In this document: positions 49,324 through 63,400 of the stretch, piece by piece
Layout of the letters: every line of letters starts with the position of its first letter
Position numbering within the stretch: position 1 is the stretch's first letter
NCBI GenBank assembly: GCA_017607445.1
Contig: JAEVHH010000004.1
Span: 5,952,001-6,016,000, forward strand
Source of the DNA: Histoplasma ohiense
Lineage: Eukaryota > Ascomycota > Eurotiomycetes > Onygenales > Ajellomycetaceae
Direction of reading: 5' to 3'
DNA: 64,000 bases
Notes under the pieces: model-generated
What the model saw: only the letters and a program-made list of their open reading frames with translations
Told to the model about the DNA's origin: nothing
The model's database searches: none
Made by a program: the position numbers and the translations under genes

Positions 49324-50454
49324 AATGATGTGAATGCTGAAAAGAGATGCTGAAGCTTCTATCTGTCTCTGACTGAACTTGATATGATATAGCTATTGAT
49401 TTTGCAGTTTTCTTATCTGAAAGTGAAGATTCTATGAACATTCTAGTCATTGTTGACTGACTCAGCAAGAGTGTAATACTACAGCTCTGTGATAAGATAA
49501 ATGCTGAAGTAGTTGCAGATGTTTTTATCAGAAGTCTGTTCTATTGTATATATGATCTGTCTTCATTCATTGTGTCAGATAGAGACAGTCAATTCATCAG
49601 TGCACTCTGAGTCTGTGTATATCAATTATTAAGAATTGAATGAAAGTTATCAACAGTGTATCACTCAGAGATTGATGAAGCTATTGAGAGAATGATATAA
49701 ATGATAAAAAACATTCTCTGTAAGTTCTGCAATTATACACAAAACAACTGAAGCAATCTGCTGTCACATACTGAGATTGCATTAATGATTGAGATTCTGC
49801 TACAACAGATGTAAGCTTATTCTTTCTTCTATATAAATACAACTTAGAGATTCTGAACTTCTCTGAGACTCTCTGAGAAACTGCATACATCTGCAGCCTC
49901 ATACAGACAGCAGAGAATATCATGAGCAAACTGAAGAAAGTCTGTGAATGAACAGAAGCTTCAATAATCAGTATTCAGCAAGATTATAAAAATCAAATGA
50001 ATACTAGAAGAAGTTCTGTGACTTGATATTATATAGAAGACAAAGTCTGATTGAATCTCAAGAACATAAAAATGAATCATCTCTTATATATACTAGATTA
50101 CTGTCATATCAAGTATACAGTGAAGAAAGTGCTAGATACACATGATTATCAACTCAACACTCTGTCTGACATTCATGACATTTTTCATACAAACCTGCTT
50201 CAACCCACAGCTGAGAATTCATTTCTCTCACAGAGAATCTTCAATTGACAGTCATCTGCCATTGTAGAAGAAGACAATAAACTCAAGTGAGAAATTGAAG
50301 CAATTCTTGACAATAGAATCAACTGCCACCACCACAAATATCTCATCAAATGAATAGAATATGATCATTCAATCTGAGAATTCATGTCTGTCTTGAAAGA
50401 TATCATCATCCTCGACATCTACAAGTTCTCACTCACTCTGATAGAGAGGGATAA
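49324..50454 (+). pseudogene. B-family integrase and chromodomain fragment
   Basis: Closely parallel to 42945-44073 of element B: integrase core (VSDRDSQF), then VKYTVKKVLDTHDYQLN and a chromodomain-like end. It begins in mid-gene at the MULE-like border. Stops and small deletions throughout. Confidence 0.8.
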
Positions 50455-50989
50455 TGTGATGGATTAGTATCTGTTAGTAATTAACTTATACAATCAACTC
50501 TTCTTCTGCATCTGTTTGTTTTTGACTGTTGTGATTTTGTATAACTCTCAATGTTCTTCTACTCTGTGCTCTGTATTTATATAGTTTCTAATGATTCTTC
50601 TGTGTAGCTTCTAACATTCTCTCATTTCATATTTCATACTTAAAAAGTCTCTAATGATTCTTTTATATAGTCTTCAATGATTTTTTCATTTTATATTCTG
50701 CATTTGTATAGTTTTTAACAATTCTTCTGTGTAGCTCTCAATGATTCTCTCACTTCATGCTCCACACTTGTGTAGTTTCTAACAATTCTTTCATATAGTT
50801 TTTAATATTCTTTCACTTCACATTTTACTGTGAAGCAGCTTCTGATATTCTTTCACTCTGAATTTCTCTCTATAAGAACTCTCTTTATATGATCTTTTCT
50901 TCTGATTTCTTTTCTCTTTCTTTTCTTAATCAATTCGTAATCTGTAATTAGAATAGTATCAAATCGTTAATCGAAGTACGCTCGTTACA
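50455..50989 (+). repeat. B-family 3' LTR
   Basis: 535 bp, TGTGATGGA..CGTTACA, still with CG at its end. It cuts directly into an A-family fragment at 50990. Confidence 0.85.
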
Positions 50990-53423
50990 AGTTGTATCCA
51001 CTCTTTATCTAATGCATTTTTTAAATATTCTCTTAGAGTGGCTAACTCAGTTTCAGAGAGATTGTATATTGACATAAATGAAGATTGTGCATCAGACTTG
51101 AGATTTATATAGTATTCTATCTCTTTTAATCTTTTTGCACTTATAGCAGCTTCTTCTAAGAAGATATGTGTGTATGGTATGACATAATTGAGTAGACTGA
51201 TTGACAAGTTCAAATACACAGCTGAGAATATATATGAAGCATGCTTTGAGTTTTTTGAATGTTTTGTAGATAATACTACAAGCATTTCTACTCTAGCTTC
51301 TGTGAGAACTTCAACTAAGACATTTTGTTCAGAAATAATTTGAGACTGTTGTTTATCTTCAGAGCTTCTAAAGAAGAATTGTTCATCTGATCAATTTATA
51401 AGAGAATTTGTTTGTCTTAATCAAGAAAATTCTAATACAAAATTGTAGTTCTTCATCTTCATCATATGAAAGAAATGAGATGTCTGCTGTGCATTACTCT
51501 TGTGATCAGTGACAGTAGTTGCAATGTTATACTCTTCAAAGAAATGCATTATACATTCATCAATTGACTTAATTATTTTGATTTTGCAGTGAGCAGTTTC
51601 TAGATTGTGATTCTTTGTTCAAAATTCATTGACACAGTTCACTTCTGATTCAGAGTCTACTAGTGCAAGCACTTTTTACAGACTTTTAGATGTAGCAAGT
51701 TTCAGTGTAACAGTGAAGCTTAAGATGTTTTTACATTGACTTTTTATATTTATGACTATTATTGTGAGTTGAATGATGTGTTTTAAATGTTTTTTGAGTT
51801 CTTTGAGTTCTTTGTGTCTTTTGTATTGAGTTTCAAGTCAGACTTGGTGTTTTTGAATTTGTCTTTGAGTTGTTTGAAACACAAATTGATGGTATGTTCT
51901 GGTTGCTTGCAATAATGGCAATATTTCAATTGAGTGAAGTCATTGAACTTTGTAGTGTCATTTCATCTGTATTTATTTTGTGATCTATTATCAGCATTAT
52001 TTCTGTTGTTAAAGCTTTGAGTGGGGTTTTTGAAATTTGACTTCTCTTTAAGTTTTTTCCATCTCTCTGACAAATTCAATTCTGTCATTGCAAGTTTATG
52101 TAGAGTGGCATCATAGCTTAACTCTTTCAATTTGATTGCATATTTATTGAATTCTCAGCAAATGAAAGATAGAACTTTCATATAGAGATGTGATTTCTGA
52201 TGATATTCACTATAAAAATACTGCAGACATTTTTCAATTGATTATAAATGTGAAGCAAATTGTTGAACTGTCTGATCTTCTTGTTGCTCTGTTTTTCAGT
52301 ACTGTCTATCAGCATCTCAGAAACTTTTATCTGAATTAATGACTTGACATTACATTCAACTAATAAATTCTTCTCATAATGACAAAGTCTGTATATTATA
52401 TGTATGTTGATATCAACATTGTTGCATCTTGACATTGAAATGAGTGATGATTTTGATGATCTTTTGATGGTTGTGTTTGTTGTAGTAATCAGGATCACTG
52501 ATATGAAAAGTGATAGCAGCTGTAACAAAGTTTTGAATTCTTTTATATTTTGATTTTAGAACTTTTTCATATTTCTCTGAGAAGAGTAACTGTTCATACT
52601 GAGATCTTGAAATTCTAATTGTCAAAGTGATATTCAACTACATTTCTCACTGACAGTAGTCACAGCACTTTTCACTAAGATATTGAGTGTTTGTAGTGTG
52701 GATTTCAGTGATCTGAGAATACTTGTGATGTTATCATAATTATCATTCATGTTAGTGATATCTCTACTGTGGTTTGAATGTGCTTCTAGTGTATTTCAGA
52801 TGACTGAAATTGTTTCATTCAATTCTTGCAGTAAAGTGTTGCACTGATGTTGAAGTTCTTGCAATTTTTTTTTGATCTGTAATTTTTTGATTCTTCTGAT
52901 CACAGCTATTTTCTCAGTTTTAATTATGCTGAGATCTTCAGAAGAGATGTTCTCTTCTGAACTATATTTAGAGTTTGATTTCATAAAGAAAGATGATGTT
53001 TGTTGTACATTTTCAGTGACAGAAATGCATGTTTCACAGTTTTCTTCAATGATGTTTGTTACTTCAGATTCAGTGATAGTATGAGTACAGTGGATGCTGT
53101 GAGTAGAGATCATGACTATTACTCAATGAACTGTCTCTCAAAGATTGAGTGATTAGAAACTGTGAGATGTAGTGACAGTGTGAAGAATAACAGTAGAAGA
53201 TAGTTTATAGTGTAGCAGAGATAATAGTAGTATATTGTAGAGTGTAGTATAGTAGCATAATATAGTGTAGCTAATTGCTAAGAAAGAAAAGAAAGAGAAA
53301 GAAGATGTGCAAAATACATACATCAATATATATATACATATAAAAATAGCAGTAGTGAGAGTATAATGGAAAGAGGTAAGAATAAGCGAAGATAATAAGG
53401 AAATAATAAACAAGTGCATTACA
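50990..53423 (-). mobile_element. A-family element A2, 5' part on minus strand
   Basis: Read right to left: LTR (53161-53423), gag (53113 down to about 51700) and the N-terminal part of pol, ending with LDKEWIQL at 50990 where the B LTR inserted. Zinc-knuckle region near 51,900. The junction CTCACA-GTTTCTAATC matches A1 exactly. Frames broken by TGA and TAA. Confidence 0.85.
53161..53423 (-). repeat. A2 5' LTR
   Basis: About 263 bp; ends TGTAATGCACTTG and TCTCACA, both on the minus strand. Confidence 0.88.
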
Positions 53424-53636
53424 TGTATGATGAGTTGACTTTGATATCACAGCTGTGAACAAGTGCTGATTCTATGTTTGTTGTTCTTTTTAACTGAGAT
53501 TTGAAATTCTTCTCATGCAGTACTATATTTCTTTTGAATCTCATCTCTTACAGCTATGCAACAATCTCACTGCTATTTCTGATGATTTGTTCTACCAGCA
53601 GCTATAGTCTATGTTCTGATGTCCATGCATTGGCAG
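53424..53636. other. Unassigned segment between A2 and a B-family LTR
   Basis: 213 bp with no match elsewhere in the window. It may be the pre-insertion host DNA or part of another element. Confidence 0.5.
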
Positions 53637-55701
53637 TGTGACAGGTTAGCATCTGTTAGTAATTAACTTACACAATCAACTTCTCTTCTGCATCTGCTTG
53701 TTTCTAGACTGGCCGTGTGACCATGCATGGGACTGGGACTAAATATTTCTCCAGTCCCATTATCAAATTTCTTAGTCCTGGTCCCATATAGTGTTTATTA
53801 AATTAGTCACTTTACACTGTTTATATTATAAATCTAGTCCCAGGTCATGTTCTTCTTATAAATTACTGATTCTGGTCCCATTTGGTCCCATTTTGTTAAA
53901 ATGGGACCAAATGGGACCATGATTTACCCTATATAGATGATATAATGCTATGAGTGTTACCAAAAATCATTACCTATCAAAAGAAGTTTAGTGTATTTAT
54001 GCTCTAGTTCTATTTTGAACTAGTAATGATAGTGATAGATAGATTCGCCGCGGTAGATAGATTGGCAGCGATAGATTAGCAGCGATAGATTAGCAGCGAT
54101 AGATAGATTGGCAGTGATAGATAGGTTGGCAGCGATAGATTAGCAGTGATAGATAGCTTAGTAGTGAGGGATAGCTTAGCAGCGAGGGATAGCTTAGCAG
54201 TGAGGGATAGCTTAGCAGCGAGGGATAGCTTAGCAGCGAGGGATAGATTGGCAGCGGCGATAGATTAGCAGCGAAAGATAGATTGGCAGCAGCGATAGAT
54301 TAGCAGCGATAGATTAGCAGCAATAGATTGGCAGCAATAGATAGATTGGCAGTGGTAGATAAATTGGCAGCGATAGATAGATTCACCGCGGTAGATAGGT
54401 TGGCAGCGATAGATTAGCAGCGATAGATTAGCAGTGATAGATAGCTTAGTAGTGAGGGATAGCTTAGCAGCGAGGGATAGCTTAGCAGTGAGGGATAGCT
54501 TAGCAGCGAGGGATAGCTTAGCAGCGAGGGATAGATTGGCAGCGGCGATAGATTAGCAGCGATAGATAGATTAGCAGCGATAGATAGATTGACAGCAGCG
54601 ATAGATTAGCAGCAATAGATAGATTGGCAGTGGTAGATAAATTGGCAGCGATAGATAGGTTGGCAGCGATAGATAGGTTGGCAGCGATAGCTTAGCAGCG
54701 AGGAATAGCTTGCAGCAATAGATAGGTTGGCAGCGGCGATAGCTTAGCAGCAAGGGATAGCTTAGCAGTGAGGGATAGCTTGCAGCAATAGATAGGTTGG
54801 CAGCGGCGATAGCTTAGCAGCGAGGGATAGCTTAGCAGTGAGGGATAGCTTAGCAGCGGCGATAGATTAGCAGCAGTAGATAGGTTGGCAGCGGCAAATT
54901 GGTTGACAGCACTAGATAGGGGTGATATCTCCACCAATCATATCATCAGATTGATATCTAAGATATGTATTATATAATCATCAGAACAGGACCAAACCTC
55001 AGTCAAAATCATAGTCAGTCCCAGGTCATGTTCTTATTTTTGATAGTCAGTCACTTTACATGAAATATCAAGATTTATTAGTCTCATTTCACTCATGTTC
55101 TAATAATTCTAGTCACTTTACACTCCCATTCTGATCCTGGTCCCACTGAAAATCACGCCAAGAAATGGACTGGGACCAAACCAAACCAAACCAAACATGA
55201 AATTCATGGTCCCACCAGCCAGCCTACTTGTTTCTGACTGTTGTGATCTTGTATAACTCTCAATGTTCTTCCACTCTGTGCTCTGTGCTTGTATAGTTTC
55301 TAATGATTCTTTCATATAGCTCTTAACATTCTTCTGCTCTGTGCTCTGTGCTCATATAGTCTCTAATGATTCTTCTGTGTAGTTTCTAATGTTCTTTCAC
55401 TTTATGTTTCACACTCATATAGCCTCTAACAATTCTTCTGTGTAGCTTTCAATGATTTCTCCACTCCACACTCCACACTTGTGTAGTTTCTAATGATTCT
55501 TACACATATCTCTTAATATTCTTTCACTTCACACTTCACTGTGAAGTGACTTCTGATATTCTTTCATCTCAAACTTCTCTTTATAAGAATTCTCTTTGTA
55601 CAATTTTTTTCTTCCGATTTCTTTTCTCTTTCTTTTCTTAATCAATTCATAATCTGTATTAGAATAGTGTTGACATTGTTAATCAAAGTACACTCATTAC
55701 A
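53637..55701 (+). repeat. B-family LTR split by MULE-like copy 3
   Basis: LTR bases 53637-53705 and 55226-55701 join to a normal B LTR. After it, 55702-55996 matches B's untranslated leader (23135-23420). Confidence 0.85.
53706..55225. mobile_element. MULE-like element, copy 3 (1,520 bp)
   Basis: Same orientation as copy 2: left end AGACTGGCCGTGTGACCATG, right end reversed AGGCTGGCTGGTGGGACCAT. TSD GCTTGTTTCT (53696-53705) and ACTTGTTTCT (55226-55235), one mismatch. Minisatellite 54038-54910, hairpin 53873-53919. Confidence 0.87.
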
Positions 55702-55996
55702 TTATGAATTGATTCTTCTGCATTTAAGACTCAAATGTCTCATTATTAATTCTTATGTCTGAGTGTGTTGTTATCAGTTCTACACTCAAATGTGTTGTTT
55801 ACGTGATCCGAGTGTCTAGTTGTTATAAAAGATTCCTCATGGACTCAAGTGCTCTTTATCATTAGTTATATAGACTGTCATGCTTAAGTGTCTGAAACAC
55901 AATTGATCATGTTCTACAAGATCTCGAGTGTCTACAAACTGTAATGCTGTGAATAAGCATTCATAGTTAAGCTTGATCAAGCTTAGCACTGCAACT
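55702..55996 (+). mobile_element. B-family 5' leader fragment
   Basis: Matches 23135-23420 of element B directly after the 5' LTR, so the LTR at 53637-55701 is a 5' LTR. Broken by A3 at 55997. Confidence 0.75.
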
Positions 55997-57289
55997 CGTG
56001 AGATGTAGTGACAATGTAAAAGAGTAACAGTAGAAGATAGTTTATAGTATAGCAGAGATAATAGTAATATATTGTAGAGTAATGTAGTGTAGTAGCATAA
56101 TGTAGTGTAGCTAATCACTAAGGAAGAAAAGAAAGAGAGAGAAGATGTGTGAAATACATACATCAATATATATATACATATAGAAATAGCAGTAGTGAGA
56201 GTATAATGAAAAGAGGTAAGAATAAGTGAAGATAATAAGGAAATAATAAATGAAAGTGCATTACAATTGTCTCTCTTTTTATAAGAGCTGCTTTCAGTGA
56301 TTGTATGGAGATTGCTTGCTAGTAGATAATTGCATTCTCATATTGTAAGTTCTGCTTGTTGATAGCAGTGTATCAATTGCGTCCTCTAGATAGCTTGTAT
56401 ACACATTGTTATCAATTTTCTAATGAGGTGGAATTGGTGGATTCTTTGGTTGTCAGAGGTTGGATACAGAGAAGTAAAAAGAATTTCTTTCTTCTTGAAG
56501 ATTTTCTTCTTTTTTAACTTGATCATCATCAAAACTTCTTTCCATTCTGCTGTGATTTTTTATTTTCAATAAAAATTTTTAAATTTTTGTTGGTTCTCTC
56601 TTCTTCTCTTCTCTTTTTCAAAATGAGCTCTCTCAATATTCTGATTTTAAGTAAGTTGTTTTCTCACTGATATTTATCATGTATTATTGCTGATGTTTCT
56701 TGTCAGTGATGTTATTAGTGTGATCACATGCATCACTAGCTTTGTTTCTGTATAGCATCATTTGCTGTTTGCTTGTCATATTGCTCTAGATTTAGCTCTA
56801 ATTATGTGATGCACAACAGTCCGATTCTGTGTGAATGTTGTGTCTCTAGACTTGGAAATGTTGATTTTTGATGTGTGTTGAGATCAAATGTCTGAAAGCA
56901 TTGTGAGGTTTGTGTCTCTGCAGAGAAATCCTGCAAATCTGTGAGTGTTTCTCTTTGATTTTTATTCCTTTTTCTCATTTTCTCCCTTTTTCTTTTTCTG
57001 AATTTGTGTTTGAATAGATAAGTGATGTTATTAGCAATGTTGATATACTGATAATGATGCTGAGATGCGTGATATGCCTCTTCTGAGGCACATCATGCAC
57101 AGGCAAGTGTTTATCTTCGTGGGGTGGTAGTCAGAGAGAACATGGCCAGCTACAAAAGTCATCTTTATCATTTAGTTAAATGATTGAACACATCTCATTT
57201 GGTGATGCTGTCTGCTTGAGGCGAGCAGTAGATGAATGTTCTATGATCTCAGCACTCGAGCAGCAGCTGAGTCTGCAGAGATGTAGATT

Positions 57290-57556
57290 TTGAAGACTGT
57301 GGTTGTATCTGATTTTTTCAGAGTGAAGATGTTAGAGGAAGAGAAGAATGTGAAGAAGAGAATTTTGAAAATGATGAGCTTCAGAGACTCTGTGATGAAG
57401 AAGTTGACTGAGAAGAGATTGATGAAAGAGAAGTTGACTGAAGAGTCAATGAAAAAGATTGTGAAGATGTTGATGACTGCAGCAGTGTCTGTGATGTCTG
57501 CTTTCTTTGTCAATTTATCATTGATGTCTGTGAAGCAGAAAGAGAGAGTGCTCTGA
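57290..57556 (+). CDS. Antisense frame in A3 (partner of 29653-29949)
   Basis: 88 codons, antisense to A3. Shares EEEKNVKK, TEKRLMKEKLTEESMKKIV and a hydrophobic end SAFFVNLSLM with the A1 frame. Only conservative and C/T-type differences in the shared part. Confidence 0.4.
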   Translation: MKTVVVSDFFRVKMLEEEKNVKKRILKMMSFRDSVMKKLTEKRLMKEKLTEESMKKIVKMLMTAAVSVMSAFFVNLSLMSVKQKERVL

Positions 57557-57879
57557 ACAGTGGAGAAATGAGAGAAGAAGATGAAGAAAAATGCTTTTCT
57601 TTATCAGATGTGTCAGAGAATGAGTAGATTAATGAGAAAGAAGAGAAGTGAGAAGACAAATATCTTGTGAAATAGACATTTGTCTATACCTCTGTGCTCA
57701 AAATGAATGCCGATAATTTAGTGAATATCAGGAGGAGTATTGAGTGAGGATGGCAGAGAGAAGAAATAAGAAAGATAATGAAAGAAAGAAGAGAAAGTAA
57801 GAGATGAGAAATGAGATGAGAATAAATGAACTGAGAATCTTTAGACTTTTCTTAGAACTCATTTTCTTTGTTTTTTTCT

Positions 57880-60491
57880 TGCTTGTATGTTTTTTTTTTT
57901 TTTTGTATTTACTATATCCAAATTGAATTTTTTTTTTTTTTTTTTTTTCTCTGATAAAATCCTTCTAAAAAAATGTATTTGATTGCAGTTTGAGTGAGAT
58001 TTACACTTCTAGTATTTTTCAATTTAAGATTTGTGCTTCTGATATCTTTCAATTTGATATTTATGTTTTTGATGTTTGGAGGTATGTTGTTTTTGTATTT
58101 GTCATTCATTTTCTTGTTTGAGGAAGATTTTGAATGTCTGAGTATTCAATATGTTTTCTTTCAGTTCTCATGTATCACCACTAGAATCTCAATCTGTTCA
58201 TCTCATAAGATATTTTTAGAGGTTTGTTTTTTTGTTGTCATTTTTCAGTAATTTCTTCAATTTGATATTCTTCTTTGTCATTGACAAGTTTCAGTTCTGA
58301 TTCTGATAGAGCTTCATTTCTGCAGTTGTATGGCTTCAATAAAGATACATGGAATACAGAATGGATGCTTTTATATGAAGATGGCAGTTCTAGTTTGTAC
58401 ACTTGTTTTCTGATGATATTCAGAATCTCAAGAGTTCAACATATTTATGATTGAGTTTGCAAACCAGATGCAGCAATTGGAGATTTTTTGCATTGAGTAT
58501 GATATAGTCATCTATTTTAAATTGTTGAGACTTATGTTTTTGTATTATAATAAGTTTTCTGTGCTTGTCATATCTTTTGTAGATTCTCAATAAGCTTAGC
58601 GATATGTTTCCTCAATATGTTTTAGTGTGGCTAGCAGCATGTATGGCGACTGGTTGTGGTGGTTTGCTGACATTAATTTTCAAATCAGATTGATATTTCA
58701 TTAAGGCTTCTGCAGATGTCATTTCAGTAGAGATATGTTGGGAGATATTGTAAACAAACTGCATCAACAGTAGCCAGCATGCTCAGTCATCTTGATGATA
58801 GTTGATAAAGCATCAAAGATAATGTTTCAAGATTTGATTTTATCATTCTGTTTGACCATCTGTTTGAGAGTGAAAGGCTGTTGAAAGTTTCCAGTGTGCA
58901 CCTAGTATATAACAAAAGATTGAATCAATAATGGCTTGTAAACAGTGAATCTCAATTGAATATATGGTTTTTTGATACTCTGTAAATTGTATAGAACTTG
59001 GTATAAACAATTTCTGCTAGTTCATCAGCTGTAATGTTTTTGATGCAAGGAATATAGATCATAAACTTGGTATATATATTCACAATCACTAAAATTGCAT
59101 TGTAGATTTGATGAAGAAATGTAGAGGCTGATAAATCTGTAATAAAATCTATAGTAATAAACTCAAAAGAATTTGATGATAAGAAAATTGTATCCAATTC
59201 TTCATATTGTCTGTGCTGTTTTGACTTTACTTTTCGATAAGTATCATAAGTCGAATATATAATCTTTCACATCTTTGACTAGCTCATGTCAATAGTATTT
59301 GTTCTGAATGCTGTCTATGAGACTTTTTTTATATCAAAGTGACCTCTCTGCAGATTATCATGATTTGTACTGATAATTTCATCAATGAGTGTCTTTTGTT
59401 GAGAGACATATATATGATCATTAGTATGCAATATATCATTCTCAGAAATTGTCTATAGCATATTTTCAGCAACAGTCATATTCTTCTCTTTTATCTTCTC
59501 TTTTTGCTCAGCAGCAAAAGAATCAATCTTCTGTGTTTTACTCAGAAATAAGATGAAGAATTCAGATATTTCTGTATATACCGAGTCCTCAAGCAATAGC
59601 TTTTATTGACTGCAATTCAGAGTATATATTGCTCAACACACATTGAAGAGAAAGAGTTTATGCAAGAGATAGAAGACATCAATATATAGAGCATTTTTCA
59701 CTCATTAAAAGAAGTATTTTGCTCATTAGAGATCTGTGCACAGACTACATCAGAAGAAATATCATTTTGAAAAGAAGTATCAGCTTTTCAGTCTAGTCTA
59801 ACTCCATGTTTCAGCTTCTGTTGCAGAGTAGATAATATAGTTTGATCATTATAGATCTCACTGTAGTCTGCATGATGACTGAGCTCATCAGCTGAATTCT
59901 TTGATTCAGAGCAGTGTAGGATTACAAAATTATAAGCAGATAAAGCTTTCATTCATCTGATCTGATGTCTGTTCAGTTTCTTAGTCATCATAAAGTACTG
60001 CAGATTAGCATGATCAGATCAGACTTGAATTGAATACTGACTTCTCTTCAGATAATGTCTTCAATTCTTAAATACTGCTACAATAGTCAAGAGTTCTTTA
60101 TCATGAGTATCATAACATATTTCCACATCAATCAACTTTCTTGATCAGAAGACAACTGAATGTCAGTGTTCATCATTCTGCAACTGTGACAGAATAGCAG
60201 TGACTGCAAAAGTGAATGCATCAGATTCAATCTGAATACATCAAACTGAGTCAAAATAAGCTAATAGAGAAGCATGTATAAAGCACAATTTGAGCTCATT
60301 GAAAATGCTTTGAGTATCTTCTATTCATATAAAAGTGGCTTTTCTTTCTCTCTTCTTGCTCTCTTTTATAAGTTCAAATAATGAGGCTGCAATAGAGAAG
60401 AAAGATTTAATAAATCACTGATAGAAATTAGCAAAGCTCAAGAAGAATTGAACCTCTTTAATTGATTTAGATATAGATCATTCCACAATAG
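57880..60491 (-). pseudogene. A3 pol fragment
   Basis: Minus-strand integrase (FITDLSASTFLHQIYNAIL, 58952-59197), RNase H and RT end, parallel to 26750-29100 of A1 and with similar TGA stops. Truncated at its 5' end. Confidence 0.82.
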
Positions 60492-63400
60492 TGTGGTAAT
60501 TTCGGCTTATTATTCTTCCGTGGCGTACGCCACCCCCTATTATTAAGGATGGTGTACGCTACTGCACTAGTTATTTCATATAAGAAGAGCTGCAAAGCTT
60601 AGAAGCTTTGAACAGCTTAAGCAACCTTTGAACTACATCTGATAGCATATCTAAACTGAAGGGAGCATACACTTCTGGGGTGTGATAATTCCACCTACAA
60701 TGTGAGTTGTAGTTATCATGCCAGCATGGTCATCTCTACACTCTGTGAGCTCAATTGTATTGAATGAGTGGTGAAGTTGAAATGCTTCTGATTGCAAAAT
60801 TAGGTAGCACAACTCACCATCATATGTGAGATGAGTTGAGAATGTAGAAAGACAGTGTAGAGATGGACAATGATTCAAAGAACCACCCTACTCACAAGCT
60901 TAAGAAGGAGTCAGTCAGTTGTACAATCAAGAAGATACCAACAAGAAATCAACTACAAATGATATTCTTAAGACATAGAGAAAAGCATACAATCAATGAT
61001 AACCATCATGGACACCTTCAATCAACACCCATCCCTTGTACTCAAACTGAATGAAATGCAACTGGTTTCTGAAGGCCTACGAGAAGCAGTATGTAGAGCA
61101 GCAGCTCTCACATCTGAGAATGACAAGCTTCTCATCCACAACACCTTGTTGAAGGAGATATTGACAATGTGTAATCTTTATCAAACAGAGCTCAAGGCAA
61201 AGAAGAAACATCAGTGTGCAGAAGCTGCTCAGCAATGAGCAGTGAATACTGTGAGCTTTGCAGATAGTCTCACAAATGTCAGAAACAAGTGAGATGCTCA
61301 GATGACTCGATCTGCACTGAGAACTGAAGTGTGTATGTCTTGAGATCAAACATCCAGCAACACTTGAGATTCTACTGTGTAGCTTAATCAACTCTTCAAA
61401 CATCAACACCCCATCTAATGACTCTGACTCAGTGTACACAGCACAAACAGCATTCCCTCGAGAATACATCAATCATCATCGAAATATATCAAGTCAGATG
61501 ACCTACCTAACCCACCATGCTTTGATGGTGAGTGTAAGTAACAACACTGCTCTCAACTGGTTGGATCAGATGTGTTCACACTATTGCATGGAGTGCAAGC
61601 TCACAGAACAGCAACCCACTGAATTACAGCAGATCTTGTGCACAGCATCTATCCTCAAGAAAAAGCTAGATCTCTTTGAATGACAGCTGAGAAGTTGAAC
61701 ATGGAAGTGTCTGACAAGTATAAATTACCACAGAAGTGGGATGATTTTGCAAGATGAATTCTGCATAACTTTGAGGAACTGAGATATCAAAGACAAATGT
61801 TACAAATGCTTTGTAGAATGCAAGCAAGAAGAAGACCTTGCATTGTACTACATTCATTTCAGCTTGTGTTATCTTGCAATGAATCAAGAGCTTCTGACAT
61901 CTTTCTGTCTACAAATCTTCATACACAGCTTAGATACTGATCTATACACTGAGTGGAAGTGTCTTAACCCACAGCCACGTACAGTGGAGGAAATGTATGA
62001 AACACTACTCTTGAGAGAACAAGTGAGCAAGCTGTGAAAGCAAGCAGCAGAGGTGCAGATGAATGCAAGGAGACTCATGTCTACATCCACTGCTTCATCA
62101 TCAAGACACTCAGATGCAATGAATATCAACCTCAATACTATCACAAAAGCTCGAACCCCCAAGAAGCAATTCATCAGAGGGGTAGTCTGATGTTATGAAC
62201 ACAGAGTGTGCTTTCACTGTGGCTGACAGAATCATAATGCAAGGGATTGCTGTAATCACCTTCAAGAGAAAAAGTCAAAAAACTAAAGAGATCAGCAGAA
62301 TCAGAGATGCTTGCTGATCAACTACTAAAGATCTCTCGTAGATGAGTTTAGTCGTCGTGTTAGATGACCCTCCGAACTCTATGAGAGCTAAACAGAAGAG
62401 AGATGAGGGGGTGAGTGCAGAAGAGAAAGCAGATGAACATCTGAATGCTGTAGAACTGAATACACTGATGTATGAGAGAATATCTGAAATGAAAAAGAGA
62501 AGTGGCAGGAAGACAGTTATTGGACACAGCACTTTCGACAAAGTACATTGATGATCATATGCTAAAACAATTGTCTGGTGTATGATGAGTGGAGGAATCT
62601 AAATGAGTAAAGCTTCCAAACAATCATTATCTTATCTCATCTGTGAGGGTAAAGATGCTCTTGCACTTTGAGGGATGGTCTTGCTGCATCTCGAGCATGC
62701 ATGCTCCCAGATGTGAATACAACCTGATCTTGGGGCTTGATTGATTTCAGAAGTATGATTCTCAAATCCATTGGCATACATGTCACATACAGTTGACAGA
62801 TTGTAAGAATCAAATTCATATGATCTTATTCATGGATACGAGGCGCAGGTTCCGTGCGCCAGGGATGGAAGGCTTTCAACCTCATCACCCAACATCAAGT
62901 GAAGTGAGTGCTGTATAAATCTTCAATTCAGAGCATTCTATACATCATAAGAGAATCTGAGGCAAAAGAACTGCTGTCTGCGAAAGATTTGAAAAATGAA
63001 ATGTGTATGGAGCGCACTGCTTGAAAGCATGAGAAGATCTTTTGAATGGACCTTCTGTCTCTCTGCTGCTTGAAAGAGAATTCATCCACAAGATTGATAT
63101 GAGGGATGTGAAACCAATAAATTGCAACATATACCCCTCTATCACAAACACATCTTGAGGAATTACAGCAGCAGATGTAGGAGTTGTGAAGAGGGGTCTT
63201 ATATGATCATCCTTCAGTGCATGGGGCTTCCCCAGTTCTATTTGCTAAGAAGTCAAATGGAGAATGGTGTATGTGCATTGACTATTGAGTGCTCAATAAG
63301 CTCACTGTAAAGAATGGATATCTGCTACCGCGAATCCAACAACAACTGATATGGTAGGAAATGTCTGATACTTGATGAAGATTGACCTACTCACAGGATA

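Larger units (their letters stand above)
55997..60491 (-). mobile_element. A-family element A3, 3' part on minus strand
   Basis: LTR 55997-56265 with a polypurine tract at its right (56266-56285), the pol-to-LTR spacer with the antisense frame, then pol from chromodomain (about 57,880-58,260) through integrase (58,300-59,300), RNase H (59,950-60,200) and the end of reverse transcriptase, where it is cut by element D at 60492. Confidence 0.85.

Noticed and set aside
53161..56265. A single A-family element bounded by LTRs at 53161-53423 and 55997-56265
   Set aside because: On the minus strand the left LTR leads into gag (a 5' LTR) and the right one follows pol (a 3' LTR), so the order is wrong for one element. 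They belong to two separate fragments.
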